A DNA stretch of 64,000 nucleotides, taken from the NCBI GenBank assembly GCA_035772735.1, contig JASDFA010000001.1, positions 72,814,001 to 72,878,000 on the forward strand, read 5' to 3'. The translations under genes and the position numbers were made by a program. This DNA is from Datura wrightii. Its lineage: Eukaryota > Streptophyta > Magnoliopsida > Solanales > Solanaceae. Below the pieces are notes generated by a model that saw nothing but the letters and a program-made list of their open reading frames with translations, was not told the DNA's origin and did no database searches. Positions 22,221 to 34,479 of this stretch are shown here, one piece after another. The number at the start of each line of letters is the position of its first letter. Position 1 is the first letter of the stretch.

Positions 22221-24359
22221 ACCCATCAGATATCAGTAGCTTTTTAGGCTTAGCGGGTTTCTATCGGAGATTCGTGGAGGGTTTTTCATCTATTGCCGCA
22301 CCATTGACCAAGTTGACTCAGAAGAAAGTGAAGTTTCAATGGTCGGAGGCTTGTGAGAAAAGCTTCCAACAGTTGAAGACCCGACTCACTTCAACACTAG
22401 CGTTGACCCTACCTGAGGTTACTGATGGTTTTGTGGTGTATTGTGATGCTTCGCGAGTCGGACTCAGGCGTGTGTTGATGCAGCATAGGAAAGTGATAGC
22501 ATATGCCTCGAGGCATTTGAAAGTTCATGAAAATAATTACCCGACTCATGATCTTGAATTGGCCGCAGTGGTGTTTGCATTGAAGATATGGAGGAATTAC
22601 TTGTATGGGGTCCATGTGGATGTATTCACGGATCACAAGATCTTACAATATGTGATCACGCAGAAAGACCTCAATCTTCAGCAAAGGAGGTGGTTGGAGC
22701 TACTTAAGGACTATGATATGAGTGTCCTTTACCACCCGGGTAAGGCTAATGTGGTAGAAGACGCGCTTAGTAGACTCTCTATGGAGAGTGTTTACCATGT
22801 GGATGAGGGAAAGAAAGAGTTGGTTAAAGATGACCATCGACTTGCGAGGTTGGGAGTTAGACTGATTGACTCAACCGATGGCGGTGTTGTAGTGCAAAAC
22901 GGATCAGGATAGTCCTTGGTGGTTGATGTTAAATCTAAACAAGATAAGGGCCCGATTTTAGTAAAGCTGAAGGAAGTTGTCCGAAGTCAAAAGGTGGAGG
23001 TTTTCTCCCAAGGGGAGATGGTATACTGTAGTACCAGGGTCGTTTATATGTTCCAAATGTTGATAATTTGAGGGATTGGATATTGTATGAGGCACATGGA
23101 TCCAGGTATTCTATCCATCCAGGTACCACCAAGATGTATCATGACTTGCGGGAAATATATTGGTTGAACTGCATGAAGAAGGATATTGCGAAATTTGTAG
23201 CCAAATGCTCGAACTGTGAGCAAGTGAAAATTGAGCATCAAAGGCCGGGAGGCGTATTGCAGGATATTAACATTCCTACTTAGAACTGGGAAGAGATTAA
23301 CATGGACTTCATTACCGGCCTACCCCGTACTCGTCAACAGTATGATTCCATTTGGATGGTGGTCGACAGGCTGACCAAGGCTGCACATTTTCTACCAGTC
23401 AAAACCACAAATTCAGCTGATGATTATGCCAAATTGTATATTGGGGAGTTGGTCCGGCTTCATGAAGTGCTTGTGTCCATTATCTTAGACTGAGGTACTT
23501 AGTTTACCTCTCAGTTTTGGTGGTCTTTCGAAAAGGGGCTTGGGACTCAAGTTAAGCTCAGCACAACATTTCATCCACAGATGGATGGCCAGGCGGAGTG
23601 GATAATTCAAACTCTCGAGGACATGTTGAGGGCTTGTGTGATGGACTTTAAAGGTAGTTGGGATGATCACTTGCCTTTAATCGAGTTTTCTTACAATAAC
23701 AACTATCTCTCCATTATCCAAATGGCATCGTTCGAGGCTCTTTACGGGTGGAGGTGTAGATCGCCCATCGTATGCTTTGAGGTTGGTGAGGCACTAGGAT
23801 AGGGCTAGAATCGGTTCACGAGGCTATGGTGAAGGTTTAGTTGATAAGGAACAGGCTAAAAACTGCTCAGAGTCATCAGAAGTCATACTCGGATGTAAGA
23901 AGAAGATATTTGGAGTTTGAGGTTGATGATTGGGTATTTCTAAAGGTATCTCCCATGAAGGGGGTCATGCGGTTCGAAAAGAAAGGAAAACTCAGTCACC
24001 GCTTTATTGGTCCCTACTGGGTTATGAGAAGAGTTGGTAAGGTAGCGTACGAGTTGTACTTTCCATCAGAGTTATCTTCAGCTCATTTCGTCTTTCATGT
24101 ATCACTCATCAAAAAGTTCTTTGGTGATCTAGCTTTAGTAGTCCCGGTGGAAAGTGTTGGTGTGGGAGATAGCCTCAGTTACGAGGAAATTCCAGTTGCA
24201 ATCTTAGATCGTTAGGTTGGGAGGATGAGGAACAAAGTGGTATATTCGGTAAAGGTGTTGTGGAGAAACCAGCATGTTGAGGGGGCTACGTGGGAAGCCG
24301 AAGCGGCTATGATTGCTAAATACCCCCACCTGTTCCCTATCGGCTCAGTCTCAGTTTGA
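22221..24359 (+). pseudogene. CHR-C pol remnant: RT thumb, RNase H, integrase, chromodomain
   Basis: Close relative of the CHR-A pol piece. It shows SFLGLAGFYRRFVEGFSS at about 22231, RNase H (YCDASRVGL, FTDHKILQYV, DYDMSVLYHPGKANVV), an integrase zinc region (CSNCEQVK near 23206), core residues in MDFITGLPRTRQ (23302) and HPQMDGQAEW (23574), SPMKGVMRF, GPYWVMRRV, and a chromodomain VLWRNQHVEGATWEAE ending at TGA 24357-24359. Breaks include stops at 22910, 23281, 23491, 23800 and 24213 and frameshifts near 23020 and 23800. RT catalytic residues are lost with the deletion. Confidence 0.92.
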
Positions 24360-24566
24360 GGTATCAGTTTTTTCCCTAATTATCTAATCAGTTTCCATGT
24401 TTAGTTCATGTGCGCAAGTTTGAATTATGTTATGATAAATGTATGTGATGCCTGAATTCTTTCGGCTGTGTAGTTCTTTTCGGAGGTAGTCATTCCGTCA
24501 GTTTTCGATTTTAATAATCAGTATTGGAGTATGATAATTTCTTGTTTCTTTTTCTGCTTGTTTCTG

Positions 24567-24601
24567 ACATTCGAGGATGAATGTTCCCAAGGGGGAGATA
24601 T
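24567..24601 (+). promoter_or_regulatory. CHR-C hairpin plus polypurine tract
   Basis: ACATTCG(AGGA)TGAATGT at 24567-24584 (closing G/T pair), then TCCCAAGGGGGAGATAT to the LTR at 24602. Confidence 0.85.
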
Positions 24602-26621
24602 TGTTATACCCCAAGAATTCAAAGATCAGACCCGGAAGTTGAAATGGGGAAAAACTGGAAAATGGCCCAGCAGTTGCAGAAAGAGTCACCGAACGACTCC
24701 CGAGAAGACCCCACGAGTCGTCAAGTGACTCGTGGGAAGGCCTGGAGTGAACAAGGATATGAGGTCCCCACGAGTGAAGTAACGACTCGTGGTCAGCCAC
24801 CACGAGTCGTCATGTCGATTGTGGGGTTGTGTGGGAATATAGGTGGAGGAGATGTCCAGTGTATGTAACGAATGGAATCCCACGAGTCGTGGTGTGCCCC
24901 AACGACTCGTGAGGTGATTCGTGATCAAGCAAGATGGTTTTTCACTGATGTTAAGGTAGTGTACTTGACAAGAGGTGACAACAAATCGTGGTCACAGGGG
25001 ACAAGTCGTTGAGTCCCCCGTTATGAGCCTCAGCGGTTCAGTTAACAAGTACACTTGGTTCATTTTAGATGTACATTAATGTAGGCCATACACCAATGCA
25101 GTAAGAGCAAGAATTAATAGAACAACATGGAAGAAAAAGATGAAAAACCAGATAATCAATAATCAAATTTCATAACAAGTGTTCATAAACTCAGCAAGGA
25201 AAGGAATTAGCCACTCATTTGTGGATTAATCATCATAAAACGAGTGTTAATCATACAAGCAATTGAATTAAAGAAGAAAGAAAGAGAGAAAAAACCCTGA
25301 ACTTTTCGTCCCTCAACTGCCTGTAACCCACGTCCTTGCTCCACCAAGTCTGAATTATGAAAAATGAACTTAAGTGTTCTATTTATACTAGTGGGAATTT
25401 TTCCCGGAATAATGAGCAACGTGTCACGGAGTGCATCGCGGAGCACTGCCTCCGTGACACGCCATGAACGCGGACCCTTACTGGAACTGGGGGTCCGGGA
25501 ATTCAAGCTCAACGTGGCACGGCGTTCATCGCGGAGCACTGGCTCCGCGCCACAGAGCAAACGCGGCCCTTCACTGGAAATTGGGTGAATTTTCACCCTC
25601 CAGGCAGACTGCCTCCACGATGGCAGCGTGACACGGCTCCATCGCGGAGCCCCTTTAATTCATGCTGTCCAATGCCTTTTACCTTGCTCGCATCCAAGTC
25701 CAACTCCGATATCATCCAACATGCATTTTAGCTTCCCGAAATCACATTTTTCCTGCAAAACAATGCTAATCATGTTGGTTAGTATAAATTCACATTTTAT
25801 TACCAATTACATGAAAATGTATACACATTGATAGATAAACAAGGCGAAAATGGTACTTTTGAGTATCACTTGGGCATATAAATCAGCCCAAGATCATCTA
25901 TATCATTCAGATTTGCATATTCATTACTCATGACGATTACTTATGCATGCATGTTCATAAAGCAAGGTTTGATTCATTGTTCAGCTTTGATATAAATGTT
26001 ATGTATCAGCTTTGAGTTATTCGAGTCAATCATGATGTTCTAAAGTTATGCAAGGTCATGTTATGATAAGAGTACGATTTCAGATTGAATGCATGTTGCC
26101 TTCTGCTTACACTTAAAAGCTTATGATATATTATGAAATGTTTTAAATGATTTACTTTTCTAGAGCGGTTTTACTTACATTACATACTCGGTACATTTCA
26201 CGTACTGACTGCATACTTTCTATGCTGCATCGTTTCATGATGTAGGATCCGGTTCTCATGCTTATCCCCATTCGTAGTCGTTGATCAGAGTTAGCACCTG
26301 CTTATTTGGTGAGTCCTCATCTTTCAAGGACTAGGATTTCAGTTGTTTTAGATGTCCTTTCAGTTTCAGTATTGTTGTGCTAGTTAGGGATGTTGTTCCA
26401 TTAGCTCATCCAGATTAGAGGCTTATCAGACTTAGACGTGTATTCAACTTCAGATATTTATTTTGTTGTTATATTAAGTTTGACTTTCACTGAGTTTATA
26501 ATTATGTGTTCTAATGTTTATTGAATGTGTTAGTTGAATGCTTATTCCATGGGTCGACTTGGGGTTTCTCGGGGTCCCTTGTCCCGTGTCTACGATCCGG
26601 GCCTCTGTTTGGGTCGTGACA
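24602..26621 (+). repeat. CHR-C 3' LTR, interrupted
   Basis: LTR sequence at 24602-25059 and 25897-26621, ending GGGTCGTGACA. The two LTR pieces total only about 1183 bp, so the middle was lost when, or after, the reverse ATH-1-type fragment entered. Confidence 0.85.
25060..25896 (-). repeat. Reverse ATH-1-type LTR fragment
   Basis: On the minus strand it begins TGATCTTGGGCTGATTTATATGC[...] at 25896 and follows the ATH-1 LTR for about 830 bases to the TGTACATCTAAAA point, where it breaks. It keeps the terminal hairpin, the GC-rich palindrome array (25400-25640) and the TATA box (TATAAATA read from about 25387). No partner LTR or internal sequence is attached. Confidence 0.9.
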
Positions 26622-26626
26622 ATCAC

Positions 26627-29400
26627 CCCTTTCATAAGTGAAATTTTCAGATACTCCCAATCATCTACAACAAATTCTAGCTCTCTCCTCCTCATATCAG
26701 CATATGATTTATGTCAACTCTGAATTGTTTTCAACCTTTCTCTGATAAATTGCACTTTCGTGTGACTTCATGAATTCATTCTGGTCCTATCAAGGCAATT
26801 TCGCCAACTTCAAACCACCCTATAGGAGACCTACACCTTCTACCATATAACGCCTCGAACGAGGCCATCTGAATACTGGAGAGCTAGCTGTTATTGTATG
26901 CAAACTCGATGAGAGGTAGGTGATCATCCCAGCTACCTTTAAAGTTGATCACATAAGCTCTCAGCATATCTTCTAAAGTCTGAATAGTCCGGTCAGCTTG
27001 TCCATCTGTCTGAGGGTGAAAAGCTGTGCTGAGCTTGACCTGACTACCAAGTCCTTTTTGAAATAACTTCTAGAAATGTGAGGTGAACTGGGTACCTCTA
27101 TCTGAAATTATGGATAAGGGAAATCCATGCATTTTGACTAACTTCCGAATGTACAGCCTAGCATAATCCTCAGCTGAGTCAGTAGTTTTAACTAGGAGGA
27201 AATGTGCTGACTTCGTCATGCGATCTACTATTACCCAAATTGAATCATGTTGCCGACGAGTACAAAGTAGACCTGTAATAAAGTCTATATTCACTTCTTC
27301 CCACTTTCACGTGGGTATGCTTATATCCTGAGTCATGACTCCAGGTCTTTGATGTGCAACTTTAACCTGTTGGCAGTTCAGGCACTTAGACATAAATTCC
27401 ACAATATCCCTTTTCATGTCGTTCTGTTAGTAGATTTCCCATAGGTCACAGTACATCTTAGTGGCACCTGGGTGGATAGAATATCTAGAGCTATGTGCTT
27501 CTGCCATTATCTGCTGTCTCAAGTCATCAACGTCCGGAACATATAGTCTGCCCTGGTAACGAAGCACCCCATCTCCCCTTTTGGAGAAAGCCTCCACTTC
27601 TTTTCTTCGAACTGCTTCTTTCAGCTTAAGCAGTATGGGATCTTCATCCTGCTTTGACTTAACCTCAACAACTAACAAGGATTCTGAACCACTCAACAGT
27701 ACTACTCCGCCCTCAGCTGAATCCACCAACTGCTCTCCCAATCGGCTAACCTGTGATTATCTTTTGCTAACTCTTTTCTGCCCTCTTAAACACGAGCAAC
27801 ACTCCCCATAGACATTCTACTCAAGGCATCCGCCACCATATTTGCCTTGCCCGGGTGGTACAACACACTCATGTCGTAATCCTTCAATAACTCCAACCAC
27901 CTTCCCTGTTGAAGGTTCAAGTCTTTCTAACTGAAAACGTATTGAAGGCTCTTGTGATCTGAGAAAATATCCACATGAACCCTATAAAGGTAATGTCTTC
28001 ATATTTTCAAAGAAAACATCACCACTGCTAATTCCAGATCATGAGTCCGATAATTCTTCTCATGAACCTTGAGCGGTCTGGAGGCATATGTTATCACCTT
28101 ACCCCACTACACTAGAACACAACTAATGCCAACAGTTGAAGCATCACAATAGACTATGAATCCATCTGTTTCTTCTGGTAAGGTCAAAATTGGAGCTGTA
28201 GTGAGCCGAGTCTTCATCTCTTGGAACTCTTCTCACATGCATCTGACAACTGAAACTTTACCTTTTCCTGAGTTAGCTTAGTCAGAGGAGACACAATAGA
28301 AGAAAATCCCTCTACAAACTATTGGTAATAACCGACTAGACCCAAAAAGCTCCTGATATCTGTTGGAGAGGTGGGTCTTGGCCAGTCCTTCACCGCTGCT
28401 ATCTTCTGAGAATCTACTGAATATCCTCACCTAAGACCACATAACCAAGGAAAGCCACACACTTCAGCCAAAATTCAAATTTGCTGAATTTAGCGAACAA
28501 CTAACAGTCTTTGAGAGTTTGCAAAACTATCCTCAGATGGTGACCATGCTCCTCTTTATTTATGGAGTACACCAAAATGTCATCTATGAACATGATAACG
28601 AACATGTCTAGATACTGTTTAAATACCCTATTCATCCAGTCCATGAAAGCTGCAGGGGAATTAGTTAATGCAAAGGACATAACAAAAATTTATAATGACC
28701 ATACCAAGTTCTAAAGGCTTCTTTCGGTATGTCACACTCCCTGACTCTAAGCTCATGATATCCCGACCTGAGATCTACCTTGGGAAAACAACTGGCTCCC
28801 TAAAAATGATCGAACAATTCATCAATCCTAGGTAAGGGATACCTGTTCTTAACTGTAACCTTGTTTAGTTGACGGTAGTCGATACACATTCTGAGAATAC
28901 TGTCTTTCTTTTGCATAAACGATACTAGATCATCCTATAGAGAGATGCTAGGCCTGATGAAACCCTTATCAAGAAGGTTTTTAGTTGTTCCTTCAACTAC
29001 TTAATCTCAGCTTGAGCCATTCTATAAGGAGGAATAGAGATAGCTGAGTGTCTGGAAGAAGGTCTATGCCGAAGTCTATTTCCCACTCAGGAGGGACTCC
29101 GGGAAGATCTTCGGGAAACACATCAGCGAATTCACTGAAAACTAGAACTAATTGAATAGTTGGGGTCTCAGAGCTAGAATCTTTGACCCAAACTAGGTGA
29201 TAGATGCATCCTTTAGAAATGAGCTTTCCTACCTTAAGGTAGGAAAGAAATCGACACTTAGGTGTTGAAACACTACCCCTCCATTCTAAGACTGGCTCAT
29301 TGGGAAACTGAAATTTGATGACTCTAGTTCTACATTTGACTAAGTCCTAACAGGAATGTAACCAATCCATGCCAAGAATGTGGTCAAATCGACCATGTCT
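26627..29400 (-). pseudogene. CHR-B RT, RNase H and integrase
   Basis: Minus-strand continuation upstream of the CHR-C insertion. It shows the RT catalytic block FIDDILVYS near 28580, the RT thumb near 28330, RNase H near 28030-28160, SVLYHPGKANMVADALSR near 27860, INT core MNIDFITGLLCTRRQHDS at 27294 and IISDRGTQFTSHF near 27090, and GQADRTIQTLEDML near 26980, in which Asp stands where the catalytic Glu is usual. It has many frameshifts and stops (for example near 27070, 27425, 27920 and 28960). It is not functional. Confidence 0.9.
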
Positions 29401-30790
29401 AGCTCTACTAGATCATCTGGAATAACTTTATTGAACACTGAGGCTGGGTAGTTTTTATATACCCGACTGGCTCTACTGACTCACCAACTGGGGTAGAGAC
29501 TAAGAATGGTTTTGAGAGGACTTCCAGACTAATTTCAAATTGAATAGCTACATAAGGAGTCACGAACAATAGTGTGGCTCCTGGATCTAGTAGGGCATAT
29601 ACATCTAGGTGGAAAATATGTAACATAACCATGACCACATCAGGTGAGCTCTCTTGATCTTGATGAGAGGACAAAGCATAAAAGTGGTTTTGGCACTGGC
29701 TGCCATCCGTACCTGAAGTATTACCCTGCTGAGCTGGACGGCCTACTTGGGCTGCTAAAGTAGTCTGAGCTCTCCCCCATCTTACTGAAGTACATTCCTT
29801 TAACCTGTGACCCAACTGACCATATTTAAAGAAACATATTTGCCCATGCGGCATTTACTTGGATGGTTCTTGCCACATTTAGGACAAGCTGGGTAATGGT
29901 TTCTAGCACTGTAACTCTGGGAGTGAGCTAGATGCTCCACCCTTCTAATCCTTGCGAGATCGGAAAGAAGGGGTGCTGGTGTTCTCTGTTGCTACTGCTG
30001 TGGGAAACTATTGCTGCCAAACCTCTGATGGCCATAATCCGACTGACCTGTTCTAGCCTACTTCTTCTCTCTCTCCATATCCTTCAAATTTTCTGCCTCA
30101 ATCTGTTGGGCATGAATGATGAGGCTGGAGAGGTCAATGTCCTTGATGAGCATCACAGTTATGCGCTCCTTAAGTACCAAGTTTGACACTCCATTGACAA
30201 ATTTGAGCATGCGAGGCCTTGGCTCGACTACCATCTCTGGAGCATACCTCAACAACTGAGTGAACTCCAATGCATACTCCTCCACGGTTCTACTACCCTA
30301 CTTTAAGTTCATGAATTTAGCGACCTTAGCCTCCCTCAATTCCCAAGGAAAGAATTTGTCTAGAAATGCGGTCATGAACTCATCCCACTCTACTAGCCCT
30401 ACTTCTACTGGCCTCCCTTCCTTCCATTAGTTGTATTAAATCTGAGCCACCCCTTTCAACCGGTAGGCAGCCAGATCTGCACTCTCCACAGAGCTAACAC
30501 CCATAATCTGGGTGATCTTCCGCACCTCATACACAAACTCTTGCGGGTCCTCTCCTACCTTAGATCCATGGAAAGCTGGAGGATTGATTCGGGTGAAGTC
30601 CCAAACCCTAGCAGCAGACCCGTTTGTATTCACTGGAACAACCTGTTGGTTCACTTGGTTGGTCACCGTTTGAGCCAGCAACTGGATTGCTGCTTGGAAA
30701 TCTGCTGAGGACACTTGGTCATCCTGAGGGGCTGTTGGGCTGGTGGGGCAGGGCGGTTGGCATTGCCAGCCCTCCTTCCATTTCCTCTCT
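29401..30790 (-). pseudogene. CHR-B gag-protease
   Basis: On the minus strand it reads the gag core (WDFTRINPPAFHGSKVGEDP at about 30610-30550, RTVEEYALEFTQLLRYAPEM near 30250), a degenerate zinc knuckle (CFFKYGQLGHRLKEC near 29830, second Cys lost) and the chromovirus protease with YALLDPGATLLFV near 29580. An N-terminal MPTALPHQPNSPSG piece is separated by a frameshift near 30720. Stops lie near 30434 and 30297. The start at about 30790 is a guess from the leader. Confidence 0.88.
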
Positions 30791-31001
30791 TGGAGGTATA
30801 TTTTTCACTGAAACAAATAAAGCACGAGTTAGGAGGACATTTTGGGATTTAACTTCAACACACGAAAAGGAGTATGAACAAAAGGGATTTTTTCTAATAA
30901 CGTCTTGTAGCCTCCCCTTCATAAGTGTGGTGCGCTTCACACCCATGAAAAGGACTCTACTTTACAAGGCTTTCAGACATTCTAGGATACTCTATACCTA
31001 G
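30791..31001 (-). other. CHR-B 5' leader
   Basis: Untranslated leader between the primer site and gag on the minus strand; no ORF supported. Confidence 0.6.
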
Positions 31002-31017
31002 TGCTCTGTTACCAAGT
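31002..31017 (-). promoter_or_regulatory. CHR-B primer binding site (initiator tRNA-Met)
   Basis: Minus strand TTGGTAACAGAGCA, one change from TTGGTATCAGAGCA, a few bases after the LTR end TGACA. Confidence 0.88.
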
Positions 31018-31018
31018 T

Positions 31019-33440
31019 TGTCATGACCTGAGTCTATATCCTGGATGAGAACGGTACTTGGTGCCACAAGTGACCCCAAACTAACCCATGGTCTAACATT
31101 TCACTTGTAAACTAAGTAAACATAAGCAAAAGCTTTATAAAAATATAATTTTGTAATCAATACTGCTAAAGATGTAAGCATAAATGTAAGGAATACTGAA
31201 CATCTGAGTCTGAAAGCCAACTACTATATGACGAGTTGCTGGGACAAGCCCCCAACTAACTCTAAAATCTGACTAAAAAGAAACTAACTAAAATGCAGAT
31301 ATCTTCCTCGTAAAACGAGGACTCACCAAATGGATTACTACTACTGAAATCATCGGAGGAACTACTAAGATGCTGAGATTGAGAACCTGCGCTTGTATCA
31401 TAATACGATACAACATAAAAAGTATGTGTCAGTACTTTGAATGTCCTATGTAAGTGAGATATACAATAAGCATGGAAAATAACAACTGAACTGAAATAAC
31501 ATGAAATGACCAACTGATACTAAATACTGATAAAACTGAGCTATAACTGATATGGTCAATAATGACCCTGGCTGATGGTCATACACATGTCCTGGAACAG
31601 AGCTAAACTGAATTGTATTGAGTTGAACTAAAACTTACTGATAAGTGGGAGAGTCTATCACCGACATATAACCACGTGAGATAAATGTGGAGTCCGATGT
31701 ATACTCCCCATCAGAGAAAGCCCACTGTACCTTGCCAGGTATAGTGGCTGACTAGGTGATCACAAGGCTGGGGTCCGTTGGGCCAATAACCTACGGTGGC
31801 AACGTAGTTCTGGGAACCTGGGTGTGCAGGAATCCCAGTTCGCTCGTTGCTAAGTACTACTCCCACTGGACAGTCCTAACTTGACTACTAAGCTGATAGC
31901 TCGAAGCTGGGGTCCTGGACTAATTTAGGAATACTTATCTTGAAGTACCCTGAGATTCTATAAGGCTGGATAACTGTAAATTGGTGTTCTAAGACTAGCC
32001 AGAGCTGCTTATCTGGAAGCGTCATAACCGTATGAAGAACAAATTGATAACTGAAAGTGCTAGTTCTAAGACTGTCAGAGCTTCTTTTTTGGAAGCGTCA
32101 TAACCATCTAAAGAACAAACTGATAACTGATAATTGAAAATTGGGACTGGGAGGTATTACAAACACCTCAAAAGACTGAATATAGTCAAACTAATCAGCT
32201 GACGTTTCTGTAAGATACTAAAATTTACTAAGTACTGACTGATACTAAATAATAAATAATTCTACTCTTGATCATACAACTATACTATCTTGGTGATTTC
32301 AAGAACAATCAGAATCAAGCAACACTTGTATTTAGAACATGTTGCAATACTCAATTCACTGTATGCAAAGAAATTAGGGATAAAATAATATAATTTCATG
32401 AAAAGAGAAAATGACCAGAAGTATAGCTAACAACAACCCTTAATACTCATGAAAATTATAACAGGAAGAAATCCAAAATTTACTGACAAATGAACCCTAA
32501 CTGTGAACTTTAGGACTAGAACTGATAATCATTTTAGAAGAGTTTTTTGGCACGAGGGAAGGACAATTCCCTTGTTGAATTACCACATACCTAGAGTCGA
32601 ATTTTCGAAAAAGCATCTGGAGAATCTGAGGAGAAAACTTGAAAGCCCTAGCTTGCTCTGAGAGAACTGTCTACCATATCGTACTTCTACTATCTGGTTC
32701 TTTGGAAGGAATGAGGGAGAGGGTCGACTATACCTCTAAAATCCCTCCTAAAAACACCCTAAATGACGTAGTTTAGAAGCTAAAAAAGTGGCAAGTCACT
32801 AAAAATTCCCCTGAAAGAAAATCTGAAAAAATTGTCCGACAGGGACCAACGGGTCACATAACGAGTCGTTGGTTAATACCACAACTCGTTGGGACCAATC
32901 ATTGGTCCTGGGCCTAAAATTTGACTCACTTGAAATGGAACACAAAAAGGAACTAAGACTCATTGGATGAAACAACGGGTCGTTGGTTCCTCTCGTGGTC
33001 ACTGGAAGGAAAATCTTTGTCCCCCTACTAATGGACGACACAACGACTCGTTGGTAGAATCAACGGGTCATTATGTCTGCTCGTGGTCAACACTGCCTTG
33101 ACTTGGAGGCTGGCTGGCTTAGGCAACGGGTGGCAACAATGATGCATTGGTATGAACCACGAGTCGTTAGTACCACTCGTTGGTTCAGGGGAAGGTTTTG
33201 GTAGGTTTCTAGACTTGGGGTACAATAGACGACAGGACAACTCGTTACTCCTTTCAATGGGTCATCCTATGCCTCGTTAGTCCCCAAAAGGAATTCTACA
33301 GAGCTGACAACGACTTAGACGACAGTCCATTATAGGTGACAACGATCCGTTGTCTGGGTCATTCTATGCAAAAAATTTTGGTTTTCCCTAATTTTCATGC
33401 AAGGTCTGAGTTTGGTTTAGGAAAGTTTTGGGGCGTTACA
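31019..33440 (-). repeat. CHR-B 5' LTR
   Basis: Minus-strand TGTAACGCCCC...GTCATGACA, 2422 bp; pairs with the split 3' LTR. The U3 palindrome array is at 32820-33260. The uninterrupted copy of the ATH-1 target lies at about 33262-33274. Confidence 0.92.
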
Positions 33441-33445
33441 TCCTT

Positions 33446-34474
33446 ACTTCCCAATTATATATTTCTTCTACAAGTTACTTAATTCATTTTTTAGAATGTA
33501 TTATTTGCTTAATTTTATGACTAATGATTTTTTTTTAATTTTGTTTATTGGTTCTATTCTTACTGCTTTTCTGATAAAATTGCATATTTTATTAATACAT
33601 TTATCTACATGCCACATGTTTATGTTTTAAACTGTTATTTTACTTTTTTTCTCCCTTTGGAACTTCACACTCACTTGATAATTGTCGTGTGGTTTCACGG
33701 CTGTTCACTATTAAAACTACTCCTCAAGAAATTCCTTATGATTTGATCGATCAGCATTGTGTCAACGGTCATGAGCTTTGTCACTCTCAAGTTGTGCGCT
33801 TGAGGGAACCGTACCACTAAAATCACTTTTATCTTGTATAATTGTTTGTTTCTTTATAAAATTTAATTTATTCTCATGTATCTCCCCTTTTTCTTATTCC
33901 TATTATTTGTTTGTTTGAAATTTCTATAACTTGTTATGTTTAAGTTTATCGCTTTGTTAATTTTTTATCGCTTTCTTTAAATTATTCATTGTATTACTGC
34001 TTTTATGTGTTACTTATTGTATCTTTGTAATTTTCATTTCTATTCACATATTCCTCTAATTGGAATCTCTTTTCTTTTTCTTTTAGAACGGTTGCGTGGT
34101 CATACGGATGTTCATTCCTAAAACACCTATGTCAAAATATATCTTATGGATTGGTCGATCAGCAGTGCATTAACAACCATGAACTTTCCTGCTCTCAAGT
34201 TATCTTCTTGAGGGAACCGCGTCTTTACCCACCCTATACTCTTTATAGTGTGTCCCTTTATTGAGGAATACACATCTTGTTAAGCCTAAGACATCTTGAT
34301 GCTCATGGCATGTAAACATGAATAGATAAACCTTACTTTGAGTCCGAGGAATTATTAAATCCCAAAAAGAAAGCCTTCATAATCTATGTGCATTTTGAGA
34401 GTAATATGTTTAATTGGATATTTGTCACCATCTTAAGTTTAGTTTGTTTCCTTCCATGAATACCCCTTTCCTTA
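33446..34474 (+). other. OGR leader continued, with a diverged tandem duplication
   Basis: T-rich, no ORF. Two related blocks of about 130 bp lie roughly 400 bp apart (about 33685-33822 and 34085-34225). They share GTGGTTTCACGGCTGTTCA/GTGGTCATACGGATGTTCA, GATCGATCAGCA/GGTCGATCAGCA and CTTGAGGGAACCG. Their function is unknown. Confidence 0.55.
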
Positions 34475-34479
34475 TTCCC

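Larger units (their letters stand above)
21142..26621 (+). mobile_element. CHR-C: deleted chromovirus nested in CHR-B pol
   Basis: TGTTATACCCC...GTCGTGACA flanked by ATCAC (21137-21141 and 26622-26626). The CHR-B frame is broken exactly at this point (a conserved integrase-tail site). The 3' half of its 5' LTR, primer site, gag, protease and most of RT are missing. Its 3' LTR contains a reverse ATH-1-type LTR piece. Confidence 0.92.
8238..33440 (-). mobile_element. CHR-B: full-length chromovirus, minus strand, carrying two nested elements
   Basis: The left end TGTCATGACC and right end GGGCGTTACA are the two LTR termini read on the minus strand. Both sides carry the 5-bp duplication TCCTT (8233-8237 and 33441-33445). 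Removing ATH-1 (with one CCTAT) and CHR-C (with one ATCAC) leaves 9884 bp, a normal length for this group. Order on the minus strand: 5' LTR 31019-33440, primer site, gag-PR, RT-RNase H-integrase, chromodomain, purine tract, 3' LTR 20512 down to 8238. Confidence 0.93.
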
